From Hirundichthys speculiger (taxonomy: Eukaryota; Chordata; Actinopteri; Beloniformes; Exocoetidae), in contig JAGFBZ010000170.1 in the NCBI GenBank assembly GCA_018398805.1, positions 124,001 through 188,000 of the forward strand: 64,000 nt of DNA. Direction: 5' to 3'. The position numbers and the translations under genes were made by a program. Below are positions 22,641 through 35,595 of the stretch, piece by piece (position 1 is the first letter of the stretch; every line of letters begins with the position of its first letter). The notes under the pieces were generated by a model. It ran no database searches and had not been told where the DNA came from. It was given only the letters and a program-made list of their open reading frames with translations.

Positions 22641-24236
22641 AGGGCTTCAAAGTAGAAGCTAAAAAAGCTAAAAACATTTCATCGTAAAACAAAAATGAAG
22701 AACAGCCGCTGTCGAGCCGCTCCGATCCACATAGAGCGTCTCAACTATTTGGAGGTTTGAGCTGGAAGAGGATGTTGGGGTTTCGTGTATTATTTCCCTG
22801 TTTTCCACGCGTCGCTCTTTGTTTCCAGGCTTCAGATTGGTTGAGAAGAACAACAGAGGAATGCTGGGAAGGAATTTCTGCAGGGGAGAGCAGCTGTTGT
22901 CACCAGGCGGCTGTTTCTTCTTCTTTCACCAGAGCTAAAGACCAAACTGTTACTCATACAGCTGAACAAAAACCGTCTGGTTACACAAGACGGCCGAGTC
23001 ATTAGTAAATGCTCACCGTGCACCAGCTTAACTGTCTTTATTGCTCTGAATCAGCCTCTTAACGGTGGGGTAGGTGTTCTTTTTTTTGCAGCACTTTTTA
23101 CAATATTGCCTGAAAACCTTTTCACATTCCCATTGCACCCACTGAAATAAAATGTTTACAAAAAAAACTAAACGTTTTGGTCCAGTCTAGAGGGTATAAT
23201 CAGAGAAAAACTCTGACCAATCAAAATAGAGATCATCACTATTTTGATTGGCTGCATAATATGTCCATCAAATATCAATGCACTCCCACCCACCCCTCCC
23301 TCCCTCCCTCCCTCCCTGTGGTTCATGTAGTCATGAATCGTGTGAAGGCGTGGTTTCGAGGGGTGAGCTGAAGAGGAGGAGGCGGAGCCTTTGGGAGGAG
23401 GGAGAGAGTGTTTATTTTCAAAATCTCACTTGACTTGGATTGCTGGAACCATTTTTCAAACAACACCTACACCACCTTTAACGGTAAGATCTGCCACTAT
23501 GTCATGATAGGGAAGCCCAGCGGTGGAGCATGTCACTGCCGGGCCGGGTCGGGGCACATAAGCCCTTTAAGTTGGCTCGTTTGTGTCCATGACGCCTGGC
23601 ATAGAGGCTCCTCGCTGCTGCTCCGGGGGACTTATCCGTACGACGCTGGACACTGGACGCTCCAGTTTGTGCCCAGTGTGGTGATTTTGGGTCGGGTGTT
23701 GACGTGCTGTCTGCGGGTGCGGATCAGTGGAGACGTGCCACCGTGGACATGGACGATGTCGCTGGGGTCCGGTTCGGTGAGGCTAATCCTGAACTGCTAC
23801 CCGCGGACAAGGAACGGAAGCAACCACCGCCACTGGATCCGAGCTGCAGCGTCGACTGAACTGGGACGGGAGCCCCCCACATGCTCCCTCTATCCAGCAG
23901 TCTACACGCCGGGGTGAGTCAGCTGACCTGGCAGGGGCCGTCTGAAGACCTGGTGGGCCCGGCACCGCCGGGGGTGACGCCAACAACCGGTCCGCATGAT
24001 AAACCGGGCTCTGGGACGGTCGGCTCCATCGCTCGCCGGACTGAGGGAGCTCGGTCTTCCAAAGAAGAGACGGTTTGGTTCATCTGAGTTTCCTCCTCTG
24101 ACTTGGAGATATCTCACTTAATTCACCATTGTGGAGATATACTGGTTTTAATGGCTGTTAACTGGAGTTAGCACTCGGACCACAGGACCGGGACATGAAA
24201 AAGGAGCGCTGGATGCTCAATTCTTGAAATGTACTT
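22641..24236. other. Non-coding stretch with an open frame at 23408-23917, no domain
   Basis: The 169-codon plus-strand frame has no recognisable domain. Its codons look like GC-rich non-coding sequence, and the context (poly-T, (CCTC)n at about 23300) is repetitive. It may belong to the LINE whose 3' tail lies at 24297, but I could not identify coding blocks of such an element. Confidence 0.4.
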
Positions 24237-24296
24237 GAAATTCAAGTTTCAAGTACACCAGACGCTGCAGTCTGGTGTACTTGAAACTTGAATTTC
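24237..24296. repeat. Perfect 26-bp inverted repeat with 8-base loop
   Basis: Arms 24237-24262 and 24271-24296 are exact reverse complements (GAAATTCAAGTTTCAAGTAC... and its partner); the loop is CGCTGCAG. It lies directly before a LINE 3' tail (ATCAATAAAGTATATTTGATTT) at 24305-24338. Confidence 0.97.
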
Positions 24297-24338
24297 CACC
24301 TTAGGGGATCAATAAAGTATATTTGATTTGATTTGATA
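24297..24338 (+). mobile_element. LINE 3' tail with (GATTT)n
   Basis: GGGGATCAATAAAGTAT followed by TTGATTTGATTTGAT, as in Rex-like LINE ends. Confidence 0.65.
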
Positions 24339-24544
24339 TAAAGCTTCATGTCTGGCCGTGACTATTCCCACATCCACCACAACTGCTGACCAGACATCCT
24401 CTGACCTCAAGAGAATAAAAACCTCTGACAGTAATACGGTGATGCGTAATCAGGAGGTAGAGCCGTTTGTGCACGTCCACATGTGACCAGGTGGACGCAC
24501 ATTGATGCCATTTGGACGCGCTCTTTTACGCGCCGACATGCGGG

Positions 24545-24650
24545 TTGCGCTTTCTGCAAACTTGGTATCTCGGTAGCGGGCGGTCTGACCACCCGCTAGC
24601 CGCTACCCTAAACCCGCGATCGCAAGATACAGAGTTTGCGGAAAGCGCAA
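24545..24650. repeat. Imperfect inverted repeat around a GC-rich core
   Basis: Arms 24545-24570 and 24625-24650 match at about 23 of 26 bases (TTGCGCTTTCTGCAAACTTG and partner). Inside is a second stem, GGTAGCGGGCGGT against GCTAGCCGCTACC. Related motifs (GCGGGTAG, GGCTAGCG) recur to 24790. Probably a folded MITE-like repeat. Confidence 0.7.
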
Positions 24651-24964
24651 AAGACACACCCATTGTCACACCTACAATGTGAGTAAGGGAGTCGGCATAG
24701 CGGGTAGCAGCTTTAGGGAAGCTTGCATTAGCGGTTAGCGGAGGTTCCTAAACCCGCAATTTGCGGGTAGTGGCTAGCGACTAGCGGGAGGTGTACGATC
24801 GGGGCCATGATCTTATCCTTCCATTGAGTTCTGATCCTGATTGTCCCTCCTGCCGATCCGGATCATCCTGCCTGGGTCGTTTCTGGCTTGGAATAAACCA
24901 CTCGGACTTTCTCTGTCCTAGTCGTGCATTGTGGGTCCGTGACCTCTGACGACCCGATGAAACC

Positions 24965-25575
24965 AGAACGCAACGATTCAAAAGACCCATAAACCCACAT
25001 TTTTATTAGCAAAAGAACACAGAAAACATCGAATGAAACTGAAAGTGAGACATTTTACTATTTCATCTCATCCATGATTAGTCTGCAAGCTGTGAGACTA
25101 ATCGTCCATCCACGAATACAGATTAAAGCTCAAACATGTGAAGAAGAACCCACGTGTGATGATCCAGAAAACAAAACAAACAAAAAAAAAAGAAATAAAG
25201 CAAATGCTGTCTTCTCTGGACTGAGGCTCAGTTAAAACGTACTGGGGCAAAGTGGAAAACCGTCCCGCGATCGGATGAATCAAAATTTGAAATTCTGTTT
25301 GGAAACTACGGACGCCGTGTCCTCTGGCGCACATCTGGTGCTGAAAGTTATATAAAGTTTTAGGGCAACATCTGCTCCCATCCAGATAATATGTTCTTTA
25401 CCTTTCAAACATCGATGCGTCATGAAACAGAAATATGACAAAGATCCAGGACTGCTACACACCAGTGTCCCCAGTTTGACCATTTATGTCCACTGTGAAT
25501 AAAACATGGGTTTATGAGATCTGCAAATCAGACGATTGTGTTTTTGTTGACGCTTTACGAAGCATCCTAACGTTT
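24965..25575 (+). mobile_element. Tc1-like deletion derivative
   Basis: The left part resembles the 5' end of a common fish Tc1-like element (CCCATAAACCCACATTTTTATTAG). The middle has a SDESKFEILFGNYGRRVLW block with the first catalytic Asp, then HETEI. The right part reads GAATAAAACATGGGTTTATGAGA. Most of the transposase is missing and stops are present. Confidence 0.7.
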
Positions 25576-25764
25576 TTTTTTTGGATTCGTGCAGCAGATC
25601 AATTTTGAAATCTGTTTATAATGTCTGGTGCTTTTATCTACTGGATAGTCTGCTGGAAAATGATCCTCCCGCTTCTGCAGACAGCTGATGTCAGCATCTC
25701 ATAGGGTCCACAGCGGTTAAACCTCCACCAGGAAACTGTTCCCACGGCCACGGCCGCCTGCGCC

Positions 25765-26057
25765 TCACACGGCCACCGTGGGAACGCTCTCCTCGGTGCC
25801 GTCGGCGCCCGCCGGCGTCCTGTCGATCGCCACGTGCGGGCTGACCTTGGCCGGCCGGTGGTCCTTGCCGCGGACGCAGCTGCGGGCGCAGAGCTGGCAG
25901 GAGGCGCAGGCGGAGTTGCAGCAGGGCAGGAAGCGGCAGACGCTGACGCGCCACAGGAACCAGCCGGGCGACCAGCAGCACCAGCAGAGCACCGCGGCCG
26001 CCGCCGCCACGCCCAGGACGACGTAGAGAGCCAGCAGGGACAGGGAGGGCGGCGAGT
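25765..26057 (-). CDS. ldlrad2: ldlrad2 exon 5: transmembrane and cytoplasmic tail
   Basis: The acceptor is TTTTCCCCAG|ACTCGCC. The first codon is completed by the G carried from exon 4 (GAC, Asp288). A hydrophobic run [19 protein letters not shown] forms the membrane helix. A tail rich in cysteine ([17 protein letters not shown]) follows and could be palmitoylated (inference). The stop is at 25765. Antisense frames here are GC shadows. Confidence 0.88.
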
Positions 26058-29000
26058 CTGGGGAAAAGGAAAGTTCTTTTAGCCTCCGTTTCACGCAGCC
26101 GCCACGTTCAGATCCAAGTAGGAGCCTCTCGTCCCCGGGCAGAGAAACCATATCGTTGTTCCGCCTTAACCCAGTTCAGCTGCCCTTCCTCTGACTCTGA
26201 CTCTATCTGACCTCTAGGACTGTCTGACCGCCAGCATCTGCTCTCTGGAAGCTCTCTGACCATCACACCTGTAGAAAAACATGCAACGATTCTTCCGCTT
26301 CCACCACAGACCCATGATACTTGCTTTCATTTGTTAATATCCATCCACTTACGTAATCACGTCTCGCCACACCTAAAAGGGATTTTGACGTTGAGGACGC
26401 CAGGTGATGAAGAGCCTCGGATCTTATTTTTGTCCTGTTCTTTCTGCGAAACACGTCTCAAGGTTACCGCTGTTGCATTTTTGGTTTCCAGGCTGTCTAA
26501 CGTCCTTCAGTGGGACGGGTCCGGACCGCAGGCAGGCCAGTTCTTCCTCCTTCTGCTCCGCGAGTTTTAACCATCACGTGTGAAAGTATCTCTGCGTTAT
26601 CAAAGACTTCCACAGTAACGTAGGGCTGTAGCGATACACTAATGTCGCGATACGATATGCGATATTTTCTCACGATACGATATATATCGATATTCATCTT
26701 ACAATACATTTACATCATTTTCTGAAAGATTTTAAAGGGACAAAGTGATTTTGGTGACATCTTGTGAGTGTTCCAATGACTTTGTTTGAATTGATTGAAC
26801 TGAAAGCATCAATTACACATTATATGGCTGACAGGCAGCTTGCAAATGCTGGACAAAATGAATAAAAGATTTGTTGAGAATAATAGTTTCATTTATTTAA
26901 ACAGTCCAAATTGTTGCTTGTAAGCTTTTAAAGGTGGGACACGGGGGTTTAGAAAGAAGCTTAGAATATCAATACCCACAGCTGAAAAATCAATACGCTC
27001 TGGGGAAATAAAATATCGATATATATCGCAGAATCGATAAAATCGCTCAGCTCTATCCGGGACCAGGACCTGGACCAGAGGTCACCAGGGTCCAGCTTCG
27101 CCTCGTGTCCAATCATCACCTCGGTGATGTCATCTCCTGTTGGAAACAGCATCGTTACTCATTAGTTTCTCTTAACCGACCAGATCAGTGGACAGCACGA
27201 GTCCAGCTGCCGTTTCCCAGCATGCACCATCTCCGTTCATTCACCTTTTTCAAACTCAGTTACGTCTGTCCGCCGTTGTCTGAGCTCAGCAGCAGCCCTC
27301 ACAGAGTCCAACGTTTGTCTGAAACACGTTGAGTCGTGGTTTTCATTCAGGAAGAGTTGGCAACAGTAACTAAAGGGGGAGGGGGGGGGGGGGGGGGGTC
27401 TGAGGGGTCAAATGTGCCAACGCTAACTTTCTTTAAATGTGTCGCAAAAGAGCAAAAATGGATGGATATTAACAAATCACACGAAGCTGACAATAATAAT
27501 AATAAACAACGTTTCAACGCGAGCCTCTTCTCCGACTGTAATCGAACCAAAGTTTTATGCTTTGGCCCCCCCCCCCCCAGAAAATATTTTCCAACCGCTT
27601 GGCTGAAGGACCCCAGTTTTCCTGCCAGGCAAATCCATAAATCTGAGCGCTCACCCACCTGTTACAGACTCGTGACTGGGAACGCTGGCCGGCACGCCGC
27701 AGTTCAGATGTGTCGGACCGGGCTCTGTCGGCGGGCTCGCGAACGGCGGGGGCGGGGTCGCTATCGGGGGCGGAGCCTCAGGAGGCAGAAGCTGACCTTC
27801 TGTTGACAGACAGACGGTTAAACGATCACGCGGCGAAATGACAGTTGGTTGTGCTCGAACATGCAAGCGGGACAGGAGAGGATAAGTTTCAGCCAGTCAT
27901 CAGGCCTTGATGATGACCTCCATGAAAACAGATGCTTGTTGGTCGTTAGCATTCAAGAGCTCGTTAACAAAACACCAAAAGGGAAAGATATCAGTAACAG
28001 CCTCAGAGTGGCCGAGACCCTACATGTGTCACTGAGGATGTGAAATGTTTACGTCTACGACGGCACAATTGACCTTTCGGTAAGCACCGCCCCCTCCCTA
28101 GTTACTGTTGCTAGGTCGGACATTATCGCTGCTTCTCCATTAAGGACAATGTTATTTTGCCATTTTCCCGATGCCTATCAACCGTATTTACATTACACTA
28201 GAATAACACCGTGGTGAAATATTGCTGCTGGGGACCTGCAACAGGTGTCCAGAACGTTTGGAGGGACATTTTTATTCTCTTTAAAAAGATAAAACAAACG
28301 GTGGAAATCTGCAGGCTTTGGTTCAGTTGTGTAGCCGTCCACACAAGCAACTGAACGTGGGGAAAGTTACAAAACACGCTAACATTTACTCCAAGGTAAC
28401 TTTACTTTGTTTATTAGATGATTGATTTAACCACCATTTAGTAAAAGTAATATGATTTAGCAGCAGGGAGGGTGATGAGTGAAAACATCTCTCCATTAGC
28501 ATTCCGGCTAACTCGCTAGCCACCTATAAGCCTGCCTCGTTGTCTACAAATATATATGGCCCTGGATGTTTATTTTGTTAGGTATAAGGTGAGGCTAGTG
28601 ATATTAACGTCACTTTATTTATTATATTAATACAATGCTGCGACTGTCTGATGTTAACATAGCTCTGGTGTGGGACAGACCTATGGACCAGAGCTAATGC
28701 TAACAGAGAATTCATCACCCTCCCTGCTGCTAAATCATATTATTACTTTTACTAAACGGTGGTTAAATCAATCATCTAATAAACAAAGTAAACTTACTTT
28801 GGATTAAATGTTAGCATGTTTTGTAACTTTGTTTTGGTTTGGGAAAGGGAATAAAAATGTCCCTCCAAACGTTCTGGACACCTCGAGTCACTGTTGCAGG
28901 TCCCCAGCAGCAATATTTCACCACGGCGTTATTCTAGTGTAACGTAAATACGGTTGATAGGCATCGGAAAAATGGCAAAATAACATTGTCCTTAATGGAG

Positions 29001-32000
29001 GAGCAGCGAGAATGTCTGACCTAGCAACAGTAACTAGGGAGGGGGCGGTGCTTACTGAAAGACTCTTCTGTAGAAAAAGAACATGAAAGGTTCACAAAAC
29101 TGCATCCGAGCTACCCACAAGACTTCGGGGAACAACCCCCCCCCCATACCTTTTGAGGTTTTACGGTTGCACTAAAACTGACCTTTGCAGCCTGTAGTCA
29201 GGTTTTCCTCCAAGTCGCTGCCGTCCCCACAGTTGTCGATGCCTTTGTCATCGCACACGAGACTGGCAGGGATGCACTTCCCGTTCCTGCAGGTGAAGTA
29301 GGGCTCATTACTGCACTCTGACTGGTTAAAACCTGCAGTGGGGGGAGATGGTGATCAGTGGATCAGTACCACAACACTGAATAGGTGATGATTCTGCAGC
29401 GACCAGGAAACTGGGTCTCACCCAGTCTGAAGGAGGTGAAGTCCCCCACAAAGTCCACCCTGGGCTGGGTGCCCCGGGTCACCAGCCTCAGGGTCAGGTG
29501 ATTCCCCGTGGACAGCACGGGCCGGGGCGGGCTCTTCCCGCACAGAGGAGGCCCGAGGGGGGGCGAGCTCCTGTCCCGGCCGTCGTAAAACTGAACGTAC
29601 GAGCCGGCGTGACACGGGTCTCCCGGGTCGTCGCCAGAGGTGGGCTCCAGCCGAGGGTTGAGAGGGGCGGAGCCACGCGGGGACTCCGGGGCGACGGGGG
29701 CGGGGCTCAGAGGAGCCACCCTGAGCAGGCTGTAGACCAGGAAGAAGCGGAAGTAGAACTGGACCTTGTCTTTCGGGGAGATGGCCTGCATGGTGAGGTG
29801 ACAGTCGGTCCCCATGGTCACGAAGTAGTACTTCTTGGACTCCTGGTGCGAGTTGACGATCATGCCATCGCCGCGGATCGTCTGACCGCAGAAGTCCACC
29901 ACGTTCACTGATGAGAGAAAAACGACAACAATGAGTCGTCGCCTGCGCTCCACAGCAAAGACATGCTTGGAAGACGGAAGACATTTGTCTTAAATGAACT
30001 GCTCAGACCTGAAAGACTAGAGACCATCCCTTATATCTGAACTTCTTGAACCCCTCCTCTGCCTCCACAGACGTTCCCTTATTTATCTGACAACTGTGTC
30101 CTCCAAACTGGGACTGTTTATTTAAAGATGTTTTTCACACCGTTGGGTCTCTCCGATCAGGTGTTGCTCCAGCTGCTGTTAAACGTGCTGTTGAGAAACA
30201 TTTTTGGTAAAAAAAAAAAAAAAAAAACAGAACCTGAACCCTTCAGTTTTCTGCAATTTTCAGTCATTTATGAAAATACTTTTAAGCTTCGCCACAGTAC
30301 TGAAACTGCCCTTTAAGTATCTTATAAAACCTAGGTTTATTTTTTAGATGGTTAAGAATAGGGCTGTAGCGATACACTAATCTCACGATACGATACACGA
30401 TATACGGCTCACGATACGATATATATCGATATTCATCTTACAACACATTTACATCATTTTCCGAAAGATTTTAAAGGGACAAAGTGATTTTGGTGACATC
30501 TTGTGAGAGTTCCAATGACTTTGTTTGAATTAATTGAACTGAAAGCATCAATTACACATTATATGGCTGACAGGCAGCTTGCAAATGCTGGACAAAATGA
30601 ATAAAAGATTTGTTGAGAAAAGTTTCATTTATTTAAACAGTGCAAATTGTTGCTTGCAAGCTTTTAAAGGTGGGACACAGGGGTTTTGAAAGAAGCTTAG
30701 AATATCGATACTCGCAGTTGAAAAATCGATACGCTCTGGGGAAAAAGATATCGATATATATCGCAGAATCGATAAAATCGCTCAGCTCTATTTATGAATG
30801 TAAACTTTCCACGCAGTTTTGAGTTACAATGGAAGATGACTGTCGAGACTGTAGAGATGCGCGGATGACGTATATTTTAACCAGCAACCGCTTCTTAAAA
30901 TCTCTATCCGCCCGCTATCCATTTGCAGGAACGTTTTTTCACCAATTTTCAAAACCGAACCGACCCGCCATCCTTTTTAATAATATGTAAAATACTTTTT
31001 CTTATTATTATTATTTGAGTGCTTCAACCGCAACCCGCCCGAATTTAATTAAAGTATTATTTTTTGACGAGTCATCCGCCCGATATGCGGATTATCCGCT
31101 CCGCCCGCGGGTGCGCGGTGCATCTCTACGAGACTGCTATTGACCAATGACAGCACTGACTGTTAGAGGCGGCGCTAGGGGGTAGCTTGCAGTTGCTATA
31201 GCAACCCCAAAATATGGCTTAGCAACTTCAAAGCAACCCCAAGAATGGAGACTATAAAAAATGAAAAAATCTTAATTGTGTTAAATAAAATAAAAATGGT
31301 GACAATTTATTTTAAAAATAATTTCATGTGTTTTTGTTTTAAATTAAAATAAAAGGAAGACGATTAAAAACGATGAGAGGGAGACTTGTCTTGCGAGAGC
31401 TGGCCTGCAGGGGTCACGCGAAGTCAGCTTGTGAAAAAAACCGGGCCGTTAGAAAAATTACATCAAAATGGAGGCTATCTGTTGAAGTGTAAGTCTGCCA
31501 GATCTCTTCTGATGTGTACTTATGTGAATATTAACTGGTTAAAATGTGATGAACATGTTATTGTCAAATGATTTGTAGTCTAGGCTGTTAATGTGCTTTT
31601 CTCACTGCTGTGAAAAGCGGCATGACTATATGGTAAAATTATAATAACGAACTTCAAATTGATTTTTTTTATCTGTTTCATGGCATCCGCGCTAGTTTCA
31701 GATAGCGCTGATTAGAATGAGTAGGCCGGTAATGACATACATATCCATATTTATGCTATTTAATTGGTATTGCAATTAAATTGTCCAGCAACTCCATACA
31801 ATTGTTTAGCAACAACTAAGCAACTGCAATGAAAATGTTCTGCCGCCACCACTGCTGACTGTTGTCATGTGACTTGTGGTCTGGCGTTTGGGCTACAGTG
31901 AACAACATTACATGAACACGGACCTAACTGACTGAAAGACGATACAATGTAAACTGGCGTGCACCAACATTAACACAAATTGCACCTTCATTGTAGTGCT

Positions 32001-35000
32001 TAACACAAATTGCACCTTCATTGTAGTGCTTAACACAAATTGCACCTTCATTGTAGTGCTATTTTATATTTTTATGGCACCCACATTTGCAATGCTACTT
32101 TATATTTTTTGCACCTTCATTTGTAATGCCATTTTATATATTTTTTATTTTATTAACCTTATTCCTATTTTGTTACTTATTTTATTGCTTTAAGTTACTT
32201 ATCTTGTTGCTTTTTTTTTTACTATTTGTACTCGCAAGCTGCTGGAACTGCAAATTTCTCTTTGAGATGAATAAAGTATCTATCTATCTATCTATCTATC
32301 TACATGCGTGAAAAAGTCACTTTTACGACACTGTCCGAGAATGACTCGTTTTCAGTCTCTTACTCCGTCAGTCTCCTGTTTTCTCTTCAAAGGGAAACAC
32401 AGAAACCTCAGCGTGGAACTAAACGTCACCTGACAAGCGAGGGATGACGATCAGCCGTTCTTATGCAATTATTCAGGCTCTCTTAATGCATAACTAACAA
32501 CCCTAATACTACTCAGAAGACGTTAATACGCTGGATCAAAGGTGTCACAATGACCCCACTGAAGCATAAAAACCAACTGAATGAGGTCTGTAGAACAGTC
32601 ACCTGGTGACCAAACGTCCCCGCCAGAGGGCGACTCCCTCAAACATTCAGGTGACGTTACCTGGTTCAAGGAGCAGCTCTCTGCTCATCTACAGTTGGCA
32701 GCATACACCCACTCACCCGCTGCCCCCCCCCCCCGGCTCCGGTCCACTGACCAAATAATGAAAAGATTTACGACCGCCCTGCACTTTATTAGCTGTTTCC
32801 CTGGGAGACAACTAGATCCTCCTGAACTGACTTCCAGGAATGTCCCGGAGCCCCGGAGCCCCGGAGCCCCTGTCGATGGGAAAGCTCCACTCTTCCACAG
32901 CATGCGAGTAAACAAAGAACCTCGAAGGCTCTCCATCCAAAACCTGGCTGAGCCGAGCGAAAATTCTATGAAAAATTCAACATCTCCATCAAAAGAGCTC
33001 CAAAATCGCCGGCGCAGTGTGTAAAGTACAAATAAAACCGGACGCAATGATTTGAAAAATCTAACAAACCCAGATTTGATTCATTATAAAACACAAGGAA
33101 ACACGTCAAGGGTTAAAAATGAGACATTCTATCATTTCATGAAAAATATAAGGTCATTTTAAATTCGAAAAACAGCAGCATGTGTCAAAAAAGTTGGAAC
33201 ATGTGGAGAAGTACGTGGTACTAGAAAGAAACAGCTGGAGGAACATCTGCAGCTCATAAGGTTAACTATCAACAGGTGAATGATGATTACAGCGCCTCAA
33301 CACGACAGACGGACAGATGTTCACTAACGTGTGAAAATAGAGCGTCTACAAATTGTGAAACAATTTCAGAACAATCTTAGTGTACGATGGCAAAAGCACC
33401 AAATACCTCGTCGTCTACAGTTCATAATATCATCAAAGCATTCTGGGAAACTGGAGGAATCAGTACAGGCTCTCAGGCAGCACTTTCATTACAGATGGAC
33501 ACTAATCTGATGGAAACCAGCGCGTTGTTCTTTTTAGTTTTACACTGTGGCCTAACTTTTTTGGAACTGGTTTTTCTGAGCGTAACCATAGAAACTGAGC
33601 TGATGACCAGCGGGAGCCTCCGGAGAGTGTTCAGGTTCTGAGTGACACCCTGAGGTGACGGATGCGTCCGACTGGGAAGAGGCAGCAGCTGTCCGCCCAT
33701 GTGCTTCCCACCACTGGTGACTCACGGCAAACATCCGTGATTCACGACGCCACAAACACACTGTGGGCTTCACGAAGCCCCGCGGAGTCCATTCATCTTG
33801 AAACCCGACTGAGATTAACTCAAGGGCACCTTGGCTCATTTCAGCTCCATCCGGGTTCTCTCTCTTTCAGACAGGCCTGTAACTCAGTAAGTTTTGTTAT
33901 GTTTTTTTTTTCCCCCTCAGGTTTCGTGGAAAAGTACAGTTAGGTGCATAACGACGGAAAGGTTCGTCATGTTTCCTGATTATATTGACCCTAACCCTAC
34001 GCTTAAAGCAAGCGTGTAAAGACAGAGGAGGATTGGGCCCAGTCCAGAGCCCTGTGGAACACCTGAACTAACTCTGGCATGTGCAGAGAAGTCCACCAGT
34101 TAAATGTGTACCTTCAACATTGATGTTGTGATAAAGTCTGTTTAATAAGATGCTGTGGTCAGTGGTGTCAAACGCTGCACTGAAATCTACAAGGGTCATT
34201 TAAGCGCAACGTGATCAATATCTGAATGTCAGCAAACTCTGGGAATATTTTGGAAGGATTTCCACCGAAACAAAATGCACTCCCAAGGCAAAGCAGCTAC
34301 GTAGACACATCTATGAACAATGAACATACAAGACTAACCTGTTAATAGGACTACACAGACTGTAACAGCAGAAATACGACCACTCTGACAAAAACTCCGA
34401 TGTTGACGAACAACAACAAATGAGTCATTGCACCGAATCTGTGCCATTAGCTTGTTGTTACGCTTCAAAGTTAAACTTCATTTCAACAATGAATATCATA
34501 ACAAACACATTTAATTGTTTAAAATGTGTACTGACAAGCCTCAAGCTGCTTTATTAATTTTTTTTTCCAAAGATGCCTGAGCAGAAGATTGTTCTGTTAC
34601 AGAGACTGTAAAAAGCATGGAAAAGAAGTATATGAGTAACAGCAGTGAAAGTAACAGGACTGAGTTTTTAGCAAACACACAAAAAAAATATAGCGACCTG
34701 CGGATACTGAGCACTTTCTACTAATTTACAAAAAATATGTATTTCTTAAATAAACAAGTAACATATGGAAAATAATTTAGGTAACAGGACAGAAAGTTGA
34801 GGCTGACCTTGCTCCTCATAGTTCAAAAATCATAAACTATACAGACATCAAAAGATCGAAATGATGCAACTTCCTGTGGAACATGTGACCTGAGGAATGT
34901 TTGAAATTTTTAAAGAAGTGTGGGCAGTGTTATGGTAACAGCAGTGAGGGAAAACCTGAGGATCTGACAATGACTTTTGAATGACTTTTGAAAAAAGTAA

Positions 35001-35033
35001 AACGTGGTTTGCAATTGCACACATGTTCAGAAA

Positions 35034-35102
<69 letters not shown>

Positions 35103-35464
35103 TCATGGAAAAAATTATTAGACCACCCTTGTTTTCTTCAGTTTCTTGTTCATTTTTAATGCCTGGTACAACTAAAGGTACATTTGTTTGGACAAACATA
35201 ACGATAACCACAAAGATTGCTCATAAGAGTTTTATTTAAGAGCTGATATCTTACCATTTTCCATGGTTTTCTTGATTATAACTAAATCAATTAAGTTTTT
35301 ACATCAATAGCTATGGCGTTTGTACTGCCAAAAACACTGCTTTTATGCATTCAGTGTTTTCTTTTGTCTGTTTTAGTCACATGATGACATTTAGTGGTAC
35401 CAGGTATTAAAATGAACAAGAAACTGAAGAAAAAAAGGTGGTCTAATAATTTTTTCCATGTCTG

Positions 35465-35499
<35 letters not shown>

Positions 35500-35519
35500 A
35501 GATATATATCTATATATAG

Positions 35520-35595
<76 letters not shown>

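Noticed and set aside
23408..23917. 169-codon gene
   Set aside because: No domain, no splice or promoter evidence, repetitive setting; kept only as an unexplained stretch.
29908..29953. Start codon for ldlrad2 at 29953 ([13 protein letters not shown]...)
   Set aside because: This open extension runs through the intron acceptor TCTCATCAG. The signal-peptide exon at 35730-35814 joins in the correct phase and has an in-frame stop before its ATG.
29418..29984. 188- and 137-codon frames over the CUB exon
   Set aside because: The CUB frame is the one that carries domain motifs and closes in phase with the neighbouring exons; the others are GC shadows.
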